Shown here one piece after another: positions 23,066 through 32,342 of a stretch of 64,000 bases of DNA. The stretch spans positions 62,001-126,000 of the forward strand of contig JAIMAG010000003.1 in NCBI GenBank assembly GCA_023512135.1, given 5' to 3'. Position 1 is the stretch's first letter. Every line of letters begins with the position of its first letter. The notes below the pieces were generated by a model. That model was given only the letters and a program-made list of their open reading frames with translations, had not been told where the DNA came from and searched no databases. The DNA comes from Terriglobia bacterium. GTDB taxonomy: Bacteria; Acidobacteriota; Terriglobia; Acidiferrales; UBA7541. Both the position numbers and the translations under genes were made by a program.

Positions 23066-25819
23066 ATGCTGCAGATCAAAGGGATGAACCGCGTTATCCA
23101 TTCTGCCCCGGCCGAGCCAACGACCGTCGAATCGCAACCCACCGAGCACATGGCACTGCGCCACCGCCAAGTTGACTCGGACGCATTTACATTGGATGAA
23201 CTGTTCGACGAACTGGAACTCATCGTCTGGGAAGCGGACCCAGAGAGCCTGCAGCCCACATTCATCAGCCGGGGTGTAGAAAAACTGCTCGGCTATTCGC
23301 CGGAAGAGCTTCTTGTGAACGGACGGTTCTGGGAGCAAATCGTGCATCCGGAAGACACCGAAGCCATGCACGCAATCGCAGCAAGGGCCAGGGCGGAAAG
23401 CACCCCGCTGGAACACGAGTTCCGCGCCATGGCTCGCGACGGTCGTGTGGTCTGGTTGCGCAACCGGCTGCGCCGCGTCGAAACCGTCCCGGGACAAAGG
23501 CCCCGGCTGCGCGGCGTGGCTGTGGACATCACGGAATACAAACGCGCGGAAGACAAGCTCAGGCTTTCCGACGAAATCCTGCAACGGGTGCCTGCTTTGG
23601 TGCTGGTGGCTGATCGAGATGGTCGGATCACCTACGTCAGCCCTTCGGCAAAAGAAATTCTCGGCTACCGCCCCGAAGAGCTGCTCGGCGACGGCTGGTG
23701 GCTTCACACCCGGAACAATCCAGAGGAACGCGAACGGGAACGGCTTGCCGTGGCTGGCTGTGCCCGTGGCGAGCTCCCTCTGCCGATCGAGCCGTACGAA
23801 CGCATCGTCTTTCATCGCAACGGCCAACCCCGGTGGATCCTGTGGCACGACACGCCCGGACCCAATCAAACCCTGATCGGCGTCGGCCACGACATCACCG
23901 CACGAAAACAGGCCGAGCAGCAATTGCGGGAACGCACCGCGTATCTGCACGCGCTGATCGAAAACAGTCCGCTGGCCATTGTCGTGCTGGATCCCGAGCA
24001 GCGCGTGCAGATGTGCAATCGCGCCTTCACTGCCCTTTTCGGCTACCGACAGGCAGAAATCCTCGGCGGGCTGATCGATGAATTCCTTGCTCCCCCCGAG
24101 TTGAAATCGGAAGCGGTGGCGTTCAGTCGCCGGGCGCTGGCCGGACAGAGGGTTCACGCCACCACGCGCCGCCGCCGCAAAGACGGCTCGCTGGTCACCG
24201 TGGAAGTGATCGGTGTGCCGCTCATCGTGGACAGAAAGATGGTCGGCGGCATCGGAATCTATCAGGACATCACCGAGCGGCTTCGCGCCGAAGAAGCTCT
24301 CCGCGAGGCGCATCACCTGCTGGAAACCATCATCCAGACCTCCCCGCTCGCCATCGTCGTGCTCGACAACACCGGGCGGGTGAAGCTCTGGAACCGCGCC
24401 GCAGAAAACATCTTCGGCTGGAGTGCCGCAGAGGTGCAGGACCAGCCGCTGCCCATCGTCCCGGAAGAGCGCCGCGAAGAATTCCGCCGGCTCCTGGATG
24501 CCGAACTGCAGGGGCACTCGCAGGCCGGGCTGCCCCTGCTCCGTCAGCGCAAGGACGGCTCACGAGTCGCGGTGCGCTTGTGGAGCGCCCCTCTGTGCGA
24601 CGCCAGCGGACAGCGTCTGGGCGTGATGGGTGTGCTCGAAGACATCACGGAGAAACGCGCACTCGAAGAGCAGCTCCGCCAGGCCCAGAAAATGGAAGCC
24701 GTGGGACGGCTGGCCGGCGGCGTGGCGCACGACTTCAATAACCTGCTCATGGTGATTTTCGGTTATGCCGAACTGCTGCTCGACCGGCTGCCGGCGGAAA
24801 GTCCCCTGCGGCGTCATGCGGAAGAAATCCACAAAGCGGCCAACCACGCGGCCAACCTCACCCGGCAACTGCTCGCGTTCAGCCGCAAACAGGTGCTGCA
24901 GCCGCGCGTGCTCGACTTGAACAGCGTCGTGCGCGACATGCAGCAGCTATTGCGCCGGCTCATCCCGAAAAACATCGAGCTGGTGATTCGCCCCGCTGCA
25001 GAAGTCAGCGCCGTGCTCGCCGACCCGGGACAACTGGAGCAGGTCATCCTGAACTTGGTCCTCAATGCGCGCGACGCCATGCCCGCCGGCGGCAAGCTGA
25101 TTCTGGAAACCGCCAACGTTGTCCTCGACGCCGGCCACCCCCTCACCCATTCCGCTTTGCCTCCCGGGGCCTATGTTTTGCTCGCCGTCACCGACACCGG
25201 CTGCGGCATGGACCGCGAAACACTCACGCACATCTTCGAGCCCTTCTTCACCACAAAAGCAAAATCCGGAGGCACCGGCCTGGGACTGGCTACCGTCTAC
25301 GGAGTGGTCAAACAGAGCGGCGGACATATTACCGTTTACAGCGAACCTGGCCTCGGCTCGACATTCAAAATCTATCTCCCGCAGGCGACGGCCCCGGAGC
25401 AAAGCTGCCCTGCAGGCCCACCCTCCGATGCGCTGCCCGCCGGCTCAGAAACGATTCTGCTGGTCGAAGACGAGCAGGACGTGCGAGAGCTGAGCGAAGA
25501 GTTTCTGCGCCGCCAGGGCTACCGGGTGTTGTCAGCCAGCAGCGGCGAGCAGGCACGGACACTCGCCGCCGCGCACGACGGGCCTATCCATCTGCTCATC
25601 ACCGATGTAATCATGCCCGGGATTGACGGTCGTGAACTCGCTGAACACCTGCAGGCGAATCGGCCGGAAATCAAAGTCATGTTCACCTCCGGCTACGCCG
25701 ACGAAGCCGCGCTCCAGCTTTGCCTCGGCCAACCCGGCGCTGCTTTCCTCCAGAAGCCCTTCCCGCTGCACGTGCTGGCTCGAAAGATTCGCGAAGTGCT
25801 CGAAAAAAATTCCGGTTGA
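23066..25819 (+). CDS. PAS hybrid sensor histidine kinase with receiver domain
   Basis: About 917 residues, no membrane segment, so a cytoplasmic sensor. Four PAS/PAC units run from about 40 to 540. The HisKA helix holds the phosphorylated His555 (GGVAHDFNNLL). The ATPase domain shows N-box NLVLNARDAM, DTGCGMDRE, FEPFFTTK and GTGLGLATVYG. The C-terminal receiver has VEDE and Asp847 (LLITDVIMPG). This GGVAHDFNN class with attached receiver is widespread in soil bacteria. The start is uncertain: ATG 23066 or 23084, with the frame open to a TTG at 23036. No separate response regulator lies next to it. The ligand is unknown. Confidence 0.93.
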   Translation: MLQIKGMNRVIHSAPAEPTTVESQPTEHMALRHRQVDSDAFTLDELFDELELIVWEADPESLQPTFISRGVEKLLGYSPEELLVNGRFWEQIVHPEDTEAMHAIAARARAESTPLEHEFRAMARDGRVVWLRNRLRRVETVPGQRPRLRGVAVDITEYKRAEDKLRLSDEILQRVPALVLVADRDGRITYVSPSAKEILGYRPEELLGDGWWLHTRNNPEERERERLAVAGCARGELPLPIEPYERIVFHRNGQPRWILWHDTPGPNQTLIGVGHDITARKQAEQQLRERTAYLHALIENSPLAIVVLDPEQRVQMCNRAFTALFGYRQAEILGGLIDEFLAPPELKSEAVAFSRRALAGQRVHATTRRRRKDGSLVTVEVIGVPLIVDRKMVGGIGIYQDITERLRAEEALREAHHLLETIIQTSPLAIVVLDNTGRVKLWNRAAENIFGWSAAEVQDQPLPIVPEERREEFRRLLDAELQGHSQAGLPLLRQRKDGSRVAVRLWSAPLCDASGQRLGVMGVLEDITEKRALEEQLRQAQKMEAVGRLAGGVAHDFNNLLMVIFGYAELLLDRLPAESPLRRHAEEIHKAANHAANLTRQLLAFSRKQVLQPRVLDLNSVVRDMQQLLRRLIPKNIELVIRPAAEVSAVLADPGQLEQVILNLVLNARDAMPAGGKLILETANVVLDAGHPLTHSALPPGAYVLLAVTDTGCGMDRETLTHIFEPFFTTKAKSGGTGLGLATVYGVVKQSGGHITVYSEPGLGSTFKIYLPQATAPEQSCPAGPPSDALPAGSETILLVEDEQDVRELSEEFLRRQGYRVLSASSGEQARTLAAAHDGPIHLLITDVIMPGIDGRELAEHLQANRPEIKVMFTSGYADEAALQLCLGQPGAAFLQKPFPLHVLARKIREVLEKNSG

Positions 25820-25975
25820 GCCCGACGCTACCACTGTTCTCGCGAACCAGACCGCTATCCGTTAAAAATGCTTCTCCGGAAAAGCCCGTCCCGCGCACTG
25901 GAATCGTGCAACGGGACTGGGCATCACTTCACAAACCGGCTACAATGCCGACCACAATTCTCAGGAGGTGAATTC

Positions 25976-26398
25976 ATGGCTGACGTGCGCGGCGCGACGA
26001 CCGATGTGGGTCTATTGCTGGTACGGCTCTCGGCCGGCCTGATGCTGTTCGGTTTCCACGGCTGGGAGAAACTGGTGGCTGCCTTCGGCTACGTGTTCCA
26101 GGGACAGGAGTGGCGTTTCGTCAACGGCGTGGCCAGCCTGGGTTTTCCGGTGCCGGGATTTTTTGCGGTCTGTGCGGCACTGGCCGAATCGGTGTGCGCA
26201 CTGCTGCTGGCGGCAGGACTGTTCACCCGCTACGTAGCGGCCGTCGTGGCCTTCAATTTTATCGTGGCCACCTACCGTCACGTGAGCACGGATATGCGCT
26301 TTGAACTGGCGGGCCTGTACCTGGTCGTGGCGCTGCTGTTCGTTTTCGCGCCCCCGGGAAGGTTTGCGCTGGACAGCTTGCTCCGGGGCCGGAAATAA
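25976..26398 (+). CDS. DoxX family membrane protein
   Basis: 140 residues with four hydrophobic segments. DoxX features: LLVRLSAGLMLFGFHGWEKL, then GFFAVCAALAESVCALLLAAGLFTR in a membrane helix, and a conserved YRHVSTD loop. The strongest ribosome binding site in the window, AGGAGGTGA, lies six bases before ATG 25976, and a TACAAT -10 box is at 25941-25946. It is followed 39 bases later by the serine hydrolase gene. Substrate unknown. Confidence 0.88.
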   Translation: MADVRGATTDVGLLLVRLSAGLMLFGFHGWEKLVAAFGYVFQGQEWRFVNGVASLGFPVPGFFAVCAALAESVCALLLAAGLFTRYVAAVVAFNFIVATYRHVSTDMRFELAGLYLVVALLFVFAPPGRFALDSLLRGRK

Positions 26399-26437
26399 CC
26401 GGCTGCGCCGATGCAGCGAAAGAAAGGAGTCGCAACG

Positions 26438-27676
26438 ATGTCTTTCGGGATTCGCCTGCAGGCTTCGATCTGGACGATAGGGCTGATCCTGCCGTTCGCT
26501 TTGCCGACGCCACAGGCAGCACAGTCGAGCGGGCTGCATCCAGAAACCATCCGCGCAATCGAGTCTGTCATCTCTTCCGAACAACAAAGACAAAACATCC
26601 CGGGGATCTCCCTGGCTGTGGCGGTCAACGGCACACTCCGCTACGCGCAGGGCTTCGGCAAAGCAGACCTGGAAAACAATGTGCCCGTTACTCTGGAGAC
26701 CCGTTTCCGCACCGCTTCCATCGCCAAGCCGATGACCGCGGTGGCAGTGATGCAACTGGCCGAGCAGGGGCGTCTGGACTTGGACGCCGAAATCCAGAAG
26801 TACTGCCCGGCATATCCGAAAAAGTCGTGGCCCGTGACGGTGCGCCATCTGCTAGCCCATCTGGGCGGCGTACGGCACTATCAACGTCCCGGCGAAGCCA
26901 GTGGCACCGAACATTTTTTCACGCTCCAAGACGCGCTGCGCCTGTTCGCAGATGACCCGCTGCTGCACGAACCCGGCGCCCGCTACACTTACACGACCTA
27001 TGGCTATGTCTTGCTCGGTTGTGCCATCGAAGGCGCCTCGGGAGAAAGCTACGAGGAATACATGCGACGCCACGTCTGGGAACCAGCCGGCATGACGCAC
27101 ACCCGCAGCGACGACCATTTCGAGCTGATCCCCAACCGTGCCCGCGGATACGCCAGGCTCGACGAGGCCACCTACAACCGCCTGCCACCACATCAAAAAT
27201 CACGGACTAGGGCAGGACAGCTCATCAATGCCACATTGCATGACACCAGCATGAAAGTGCCCGGTGGCGGTCTGCTCTCCACTGCTGCTGACCTGGTGCG
27301 CTTCGGCCTGGCCGTTTTGGAAGGCAGGCTGGTGCAACCGCAAACGCGCGACGCAATGTGGACGCGTCAGAAGACAAGCGATGGCAACGGCACCGGTTAC
27401 GGTCTAGGCTGGGCCATCGGCACCTTGCCTTCGAACGGCGCACCAGTGGTTTCGCACAGCGGCGGCCAGGCCGGTACGGCGGCGCTGCTCGTCATCGTCC
27501 CGGAACAGAAAACTGTGATCGCAATCATGACCAACCTGCAAGGTGCCAACACGGCAACAATGGTCAACAGGGTCTTGCACTCCCTAGCACGGGAAGCACA
27601 TACAGAAGCACCCTCAGGCTATGGTGGCGCCACGTCGCCACTACCCAACAGACGACAGCAAGTGCTTCCTGAATAA
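26438..27676 (+). CDS. Beta-lactamase-fold serine hydrolase, secreted
   Basis: 412 residues with a signal peptide (about 1-30). Class C beta-lactamase/penicillin-binding-protein fold (COG1680). The nucleophile is S94 in S-I-A-K97, the Tyr motif is YTTYGY, and the KTG position is HSGG. Such proteins are usually esterases or D-amino-acid peptidases rather than true beta-lactamases. AAAGGAG eight bases before ATG 26438 decides the start over ATG 26411. It is in the same direction as the DoxX gene and may be co-transcribed. The C-terminal 30 residues are low-complexity. Confidence 0.9.
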   Translation: MSFGIRLQASIWTIGLILPFALPTPQAAQSSGLHPETIRAIESVISSEQQRQNIPGISLAVAVNGTLRYAQGFGKADLENNVPVTLETRFRTASIAKPMTAVAVMQLAEQGRLDLDAEIQKYCPAYPKKSWPVTVRHLLAHLGGVRHYQRPGEASGTEHFFTLQDALRLFADDPLLHEPGARYTYTTYGYVLLGCAIEGASGESYEEYMRRHVWEPAGMTHTRSDDHFELIPNRARGYARLDEATYNRLPPHQKSRTRAGQLINATLHDTSMKVPGGGLLSTAADLVRFGLAVLEGRLVQPQTRDAMWTRQKTSDGNGTGYGLGWAIGTLPSNGAPVVSHSGGQAGTAALLVIVPEQKTVIAIMTNLQGANTATMVNRVLHSLAREAHTEAPSGYGGATSPLPNRRQQVLPE

Positions 27677-28239
27677 GCAAGATTTGCTCACTGTCTAGCC
27701 CTTTGCCGGAAAGCTATCTGAGGCCTCAAGAAGAGAAATGTCGTTCCAAAGTGAAAAATCTTTTGTTTTTTCAGGAGATTCTTGTACAATACCAACTATA
27801 TGAAAAATAATGGTTTATTTAAAAAGGAGCAAAAGCGCTCGGGTAGAGTAGGTCGGTGCACGAAGGGCTAGATTGGCGGTTCGGCTGACTTTTCAATTTA
27901 AAACAACCCCTATTCTAGACCTAAGTGATTTTTTTTCAATAAAATAAGCTCTGGGACTTCAGGAAAAGGGAAAACAGATTGGGCTGCGCAGGGCTGGAAA
28001 GAAGAAAGTTTTTTCCCAGAGTGCGCCTCAAAACCGGCAAAAAGACGTTTAAATGACTGAAAATGAAATACTTGCAGTGTTACCAACGACCTAGATTAAG
28101 TTGGCCAGACATTTGCTGAGATTTGAAGCAGTTTTACTGAACTGGTCGTTTCGGTTCTTAGATGAGTTGCATTGCGGGTTGCGAGAAGTCCAAGCAGGAA
28201 GTTGATGCAGGGTAACCAGGAGTTTCACGAGTACCGCCG
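27677..28239. other. 563-base AT-rich gap before the glyoxylate operon
   Basis: Clearly lower in GC than its surroundings, with homopolymer runs (T8, A5). No gene found: the only short frames (for example 27800-27871, 23 codons) have no support. A promoter-like pair lies at 27763-27790, which would give aceB an untranslated leader of about 440 bases or belong to an unannotated RNA. I see no T-tailed hairpin. Confidence 0.5.
27763..27790 (+). promoter_or_regulatory. Possible promoter far upstream of aceB
   Basis: TTGTTT (27763-27768), 16-base spacer, TACAAT (27785-27790). The -10 box is good and the -35 is partial. AT-rich context raises the chance of a random match. Confidence 0.35.
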
Positions 28240-29850
28240 ATGAGCGCGACGAACTTCATCACGCAGAACAGTTTCGCGGCAGCGTCGCAGCCGGATCATG
28301 ATCCGCGCATGAACACAGCTCCGGCCGGGTTCGAGCCCCACAAGGAATTCCCTGCCGACTTCATTGAGCTTCTGGGTGAATTACATCGCGAGTTCACACC
28401 GCGTCAGCGCGAGTTGCTGGCGCGGCGTGCGGCTGTGCTGCGTGCTGCACACCAAGGCAGGCTGCCGGACCACCTGCCGCCTTCGGAGGCGACGAGATCG
28501 AGCTGGCGCACCGAGTTGCCGGAGTGGTGTCACGACCAGCGCAATCAGATGACCGGGCCGGCCGATGACGCCGAACTGGTAGTCAAGATGCTGAACTCCG
28601 GCGCACCGGGTGTGATGCTCGACCTGGAAGACTCGATGGCCAATTTCTGGCCGAACCTGAGGCAAGGCATCCGCAACATTCTGGGAGCGCTCCGCGGTGA
28701 GCTGACTTACTTCGACAAAAAACGCAACCGGACGGTCGGCATCCAGCCTAGCAAAACAACCATCTGGCTGCGACCCCGTGGATTGCATCTGCACCAGGCC
28801 GGTGTGCTTGGCAGCGAAATTCTGCCCGCGCCGCTGTTCGACGTCGCGCTGATTGCCTACACGGTGAGGCCTGAAGAGTTGAAACATCCGCTGGCGTTCT
28901 ACATCCCGAAATCCGAATCCGCCGAGGAGGCGCTCTGGTGGCGCGATCTTTTCCAGGCAATTGCTGAGCGACGCGGCTGGCCGCGCGACTACATCAAGTG
29001 CATGGCGCTGGTGGAATCGCATCCGCTGGCCTATCAGATGGAAGAATTTGCCTATCACCTGCGCGAACATCTGCTCGGGCTGAACCTGGGCCGTTGGGAC
29101 TACATGGCCAGCCTGATTCACTTCCACCTGCCGGATCCGCGATGGGTGCTACCGGATCGGAACACCATTCCACACGATGTCGTGTTTTTTCAGCGACTGC
29201 GCGAGTTGCTGCCAGAGATCTGTCATCGGCGGGGCATGTTGGCCATCGGGGGCATGACGGCGCTCTATCCGAACCGCGAGGACCCGGAGTTGAATGCCCG
29301 CGCGCTGGCGGTGCTCGAAAAAGACAAGAAGAACGAAGCCGATGCACGCTTCGACGGTGCCTGGACGGGCCACCCGGACCAAAATGAAATTGCGGTGCGG
29401 CAATTTCCGTATCCCAATCAGTTGCACAACCTGCGCGTGAATTTTGTGCGCTACCCGGACCTGCGGCCGGTGCCCGATGGTGTGGGCCGACGCACACTGG
29501 CGGGGACGCGCGCTGCGGTGCGCACGACGATTCGCTACCGTTTCGGCGTGCTCAGCGGCCGCGGCGCCAGCTTGCTGGATGGCTACATGGAAGACCTGGC
29601 CACGGACCGTATCTATCGGCTGATGATCGCGCAGCGCGTGCGGCACTGCGACGCAGTGGAGATCGCCGGCGACCACGGCCAACCGGTTCGGCACACGCCG
29701 GAGCTGGTGACGCAACTGTTTGACGAAGAACTGGAACGCATCCTGCACGAACTGCCAGCGGAGACGCCCGAGTCGGTGCGTGACCGCTACCGCGAAGCGC
29801 GGCGACTTAGCGAGCAGATGATCGTGCGTGGCGAATTCACTCCCGTGTGA
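28240..29850 (+). CDS. aceB: Malate synthase A
   Basis: 536 residues. Condenses glyoxylate with acetyl-CoA to malate, the second step of the glyoxylate shunt. The whole-length family pattern is present, including VMLDLEDSMANFWPN, TIWLRPRGLHL, LNLGRWDYMASLIH and a C-terminal QRVRHCDAVE segment. Start taken as ATG 28240, though CAGGAG is some 16 bases away. ATG 28309 is an alternative that removes an unconserved, polar N-terminus. aceA follows 21 bases later, forming an aceBA operon for growth on acetate or fatty acids. Confidence 0.96.
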   Translation: MSATNFITQNSFAAASQPDHDPRMNTAPAGFEPHKEFPADFIELLGELHREFTPRQRELLARRAAVLRAAHQGRLPDHLPPSEATRSSWRTELPEWCHDQRNQMTGPADDAELVVKMLNSGAPGVMLDLEDSMANFWPNLRQGIRNILGALRGELTYFDKKRNRTVGIQPSKTTIWLRPRGLHLHQAGVLGSEILPAPLFDVALIAYTVRPEELKHPLAFYIPKSESAEEALWWRDLFQAIAERRGWPRDYIKCMALVESHPLAYQMEEFAYHLREHLLGLNLGRWDYMASLIHFHLPDPRWVLPDRNTIPHDVVFFQRLRELLPEICHRRGMLAIGGMTALYPNREDPELNARALAVLEKDKKNEADARFDGAWTGHPDQNEIAVRQFPYPNQLHNLRVNFVRYPDLRPVPDGVGRRTLAGTRAAVRTTIRYRFGVLSGRGASLLDGYMEDLATDRIYRLMIAQRVRHCDAVEIAGDHGQPVRHTPELVTQLFDEELERILHELPAETPESVRDRYREARRLSEQMIVRGEFTPV

Positions 29851-29871
29851 ACGGGAGCAAGGAGCGTGCGA

Positions 29872-31245
29872 ATGAATCTGTTCAATTCGGTCGAGCAGCT
29901 GGAACACGACTGGAAGCAGAATCCGCGTTGGCACAGGATTGCGCGGCCCTATCGGCCCGAGGATGTGGCCCGGCTGCGCGGCACGGTGCGCATCGAACAC
30001 ACGCTGGCCCGGCTGGGTGCCGAACGGCTCTGGCAACTGCTGCACACCGAGCCGTACGTGGCCGCGCTGGGCGCGCTGACCGGCAACCAAGCCGTGCAGA
30101 TGGTGCAAGCCGGTTTGCAGGCCATCTATGTGAGCGGCTGGCAGGTGGCTGCCGACGCCAACGGGGCGGGACAGATGTATCCGGATCAAAGCCTCTATCC
30201 GGTGGACAGCGTGCCGAACCTGGTCCGGCGGATCAACCGCGCGCTCGAACGCAGCGACCAGATCGATCATGCCGAAGGGCGCCACGACATCTACTGGTAC
30301 GCGCCGCTGGTGGCGGACGCCGAAGCCGGTTTCGGGGGAAACCTGAACGCCTTCGAACTGATGAAAGCGATGATCGAAGCCGGGGCGGCCGGAGTCCATT
30401 TTGAGGACCAGCTTTCTTCGGCGAAGAAGTGCGGTCACATGGGCGGCAAAGTGGTGGTGCCGACCTGCGAGTTCATTGAAAAACTGGTGGCCGCACGGCT
30501 GGCGACCGACGTGCTCGACGTGCCCACCCTGCTCATCGCGCGTACCGACGCCAACTCTGCGCGGCTGATCACCAGCGATGTGGACGAACGCGACCGGCCC
30601 TTCCTGGGCAAGCACCGCACCCCGGAGGGCTTCTATGAGTTTCGCGGTGGACTGGAAGCGGCAATTGCCCGCGGACTGGCGTATGCCCCGTATGCCGATC
30701 TGATCTGGTGTGAGACGTCCACGCCGGACCTCGAAGAGGCGCGCCGCTTCGCCGAGGCCATCCACGCCCGCTATCCGGGCAAGCTGCTGGCGTACAACTG
30801 CTCGCCGTCTTTCAACTGGAGGAAACATCTGGACGAAGCCACCCTGGCCTGCTTCCAGCAGGAGCTGGGCAAGATGGGCTACAAATTCCAGTTCGTCACT
30901 CTGGCTGGCTTCCACACGCTGAATCTGAGCATGTTTGAGCTGGCGCGCGCCTATGCGGCCTCCGGCATGGCTGCCTACGCGGCACTGCAGCAGCGCGAGT
31001 TCCAGATGGCGGACGAAGCCGGCTACCGTGCCATCACCCATCAGCGATTTGTCGGCACGGGCTACTTCGACGACGTGGCGCAGGTAGTCAGCCAGGGACG
31101 TACCTCAACGACGGCACTGGCCGGTTCCACCGAGGAAGAACAGTTCGACAAATCCAACGGCAAGGGCCGCGCCGCACGCACCCGGCGCGCCGCAGCGCGC
31201 TCGGCGGCACAGGGTGCTTCGGCTCCGGCCAGCCCGCAGTCGTAA
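29872..31245 (+). CDS. aceA: Isocitrate lyase with a basic C-terminal tail
   Basis: 457 residues. Splits isocitrate to glyoxylate and succinate. The catalytic Cys is C187 in KKCGH, with metal and substrate segments [14 protein letters not shown] and [11 protein letters not shown] 29872 is chosen over GTG 29866 because GGAG sits seven bases upstream. The enzyme normally ends just after the conserved GSTEEEQF. Here 32 further residues rich in Arg, Ala and Ser follow, with no known domain. A strong terminator lies downstream. Confidence 0.96.
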   Translation: MNLFNSVEQLEHDWKQNPRWHRIARPYRPEDVARLRGTVRIEHTLARLGAERLWQLLHTEPYVAALGALTGNQAVQMVQAGLQAIYVSGWQVAADANGAGQMYPDQSLYPVDSVPNLVRRINRALERSDQIDHAEGRHDIYWYAPLVADAEAGFGGNLNAFELMKAMIEAGAAGVHFEDQLSSAKKCGHMGGKVVVPTCEFIEKLVAARLATDVLDVPTLLIARTDANSARLITSDVDERDRPFLGKHRTPEGFYEFRGGLEAAIARGLAYAPYADLIWCETSTPDLEEARRFAEAIHARYPGKLLAYNCSPSFNWRKHLDEATLACFQQELGKMGYKFQFVTLAGFHTLNLSMFELARAYAASGMAAYAALQQREFQMADEAGYRAITHQRFVGTGYFDDVAQVVSQGRTSTTALAGSTEEEQFDKSNGKGRAARTRRAAARSAAQGASAPASPQS

Positions 31246-31277
31246 GCACGGGCTCGCCACGCCTTTGCGGTTTTCGG

Positions 31278-31318
31278 AACGCGCCATCCGGCACGCGGAT
31301 GGCGCGTTTGCTTTCAAT
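31278..31318 (+). terminator. Terminator after aceBA
   Basis: A perfect 13-bp stem (31278-31290 with 31296-31308) around a 5-base loop, followed by TTGCTTTC. It also lies just beyond the stop codon of the convergent membrane-protein gene and may serve both. Confidence 0.8.
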
Positions 31319-31326
31319 GACCGCGG

Positions 31327-32316
31327 TCAGGGAAGCGGCGCGGAGGCTGCTGCAGGCGCCGTACGGTCTGGGTGATTCGCTGCGGCCTGAAACAGAATGG
31401 CCTGACTGGCCAGGAACCACAGCTTCACCAAAATTCGCGCCAGCACATAGGCCTGACCGATGACAAAGGCCACCAGCACAGTGGCCCAATTGGACTGGCC
31501 ACTGCCCGGCGCGATGGCTCCGTAGAAAAACATCACCACAGCCGCAGCGGTCAGCAAAAGCAGATACAGCCCGCAGGTGTGTCCCGGATGCCGGGCGATG
31601 AATCCCAGCCCGCGCAGCAACGCCAGCACGGCACTGCGCCGCCGTTCGACCACCACGGCAATCTTGGCATAGTCGAACGCCATGCTCACCCCAGCCAGCA
31701 GCAGTCCGGTGAGCAGGTAGACCAGCGCCGTCCAGAGGAGAACGGTGCGCTCGACGGTGACATCGCGCGTGGCCTGTTCGACAAATTCGTGCAGCGGATT
31801 GGCCACGAATCGGAAAATGGCCAGATAGAACAGCACCGAGAGAATCAGCAGACGGAACATGCGCCAGAAAAATTCGCCGCTGTGGCCAAACAGCCGCGCC
31901 CGGGAATGGGGTTCTCCGGGATGGGCGAAGCGGTCCAGGATGCCACCCACCAGGAACGTCCAGAAGAGCAGATAGAGTCCGCCAGCAGCCAGAAGCGTGC
32001 GATGGGCGGCCAGCAGCTTGCCATCCAGGAGTCGCTCCAGGTTCTGCACCAGGGCCATATGGCCGATCACTTCCGGGCCGAACGTTGCGGCCACACCGGA
32101 GGCTTCTTCGGCAAATTCTCCGTACCAGTCCAGATCCAGGCCGGTGCGCAGGTTCTGCTCGACCAGGCTGCCACCGACGTGCGCGGCGATTCCCCCGCGG
32201 ACAACCATTGCCAACGGCAGCGCCACGGCCAAACTGGCCAGGTAGACCCAGCAGAGCAGCGAGGGAGTCTTCAGCACGCGGCCCAGGCCGAACAGGAACG
32301 AACGCCACACACTCAT
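31327..32316 (-). CDS. Multi-pass membrane protein of unknown function
   Basis: 329 residues with about six hydrophobic helices and a long, polar loop between the first and second (about 45-110). The C-terminus is Ala/Pro-rich. I do not recognise a catalytic motif. The overall pattern resembles uncharacterised membrane proteins with DUF4013-like repeated helices, but I cannot assign a family. ATG 32316 has GGAGAAG upstream at nine bases. It lies 26 bases after the M1 peptidase on the same strand, so the two are probably co-transcribed. Confidence 0.75.
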   Translation of the reverse strand: MSVWRSFLFGLGRVLKTPSLLCWVYLASLAVALPLAMVVRGGIAAHVGGSLVEQNLRTGLDLDWYGEFAEEASGVAATFGPEVIGHMALVQNLERLLDGKLLAAHRTLLAAGGLYLLFWTFLVGGILDRFAHPGEPHSRARLFGHSGEFFWRMFRLLILSVLFYLAIFRFVANPLHEFVEQATRDVTVERTVLLWTALVYLLTGLLLAGVSMAFDYAKIAVVVERRRSAVLALLRGLGFIARHPGHTCGLYLLLLTAAAVVMFFYGAIAPGSGQSNWATVLVAFVIGQAYVLARILVKLWFLASQAILFQAAANHPDRTAPAAASAPLP

Positions 32317-32342
32317 CGGCGGCTTCTCCTCTTCTCCAATCC

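Noticed and set aside
21158-24517. 1119-codon minus-strand open frame across rsmA, the phosphodiesterase region and the kinase
   Set aside because: It spans genes on both strands, has no family features, and the genes it covers have complete conserved motifs.
27800-27871. 23-codon open frame (MKNNGLFKKEQ...) in the AT-rich gap before aceB
   Set aside because: Too short, no ribosome binding site before it, no recognisable leader-peptide features.
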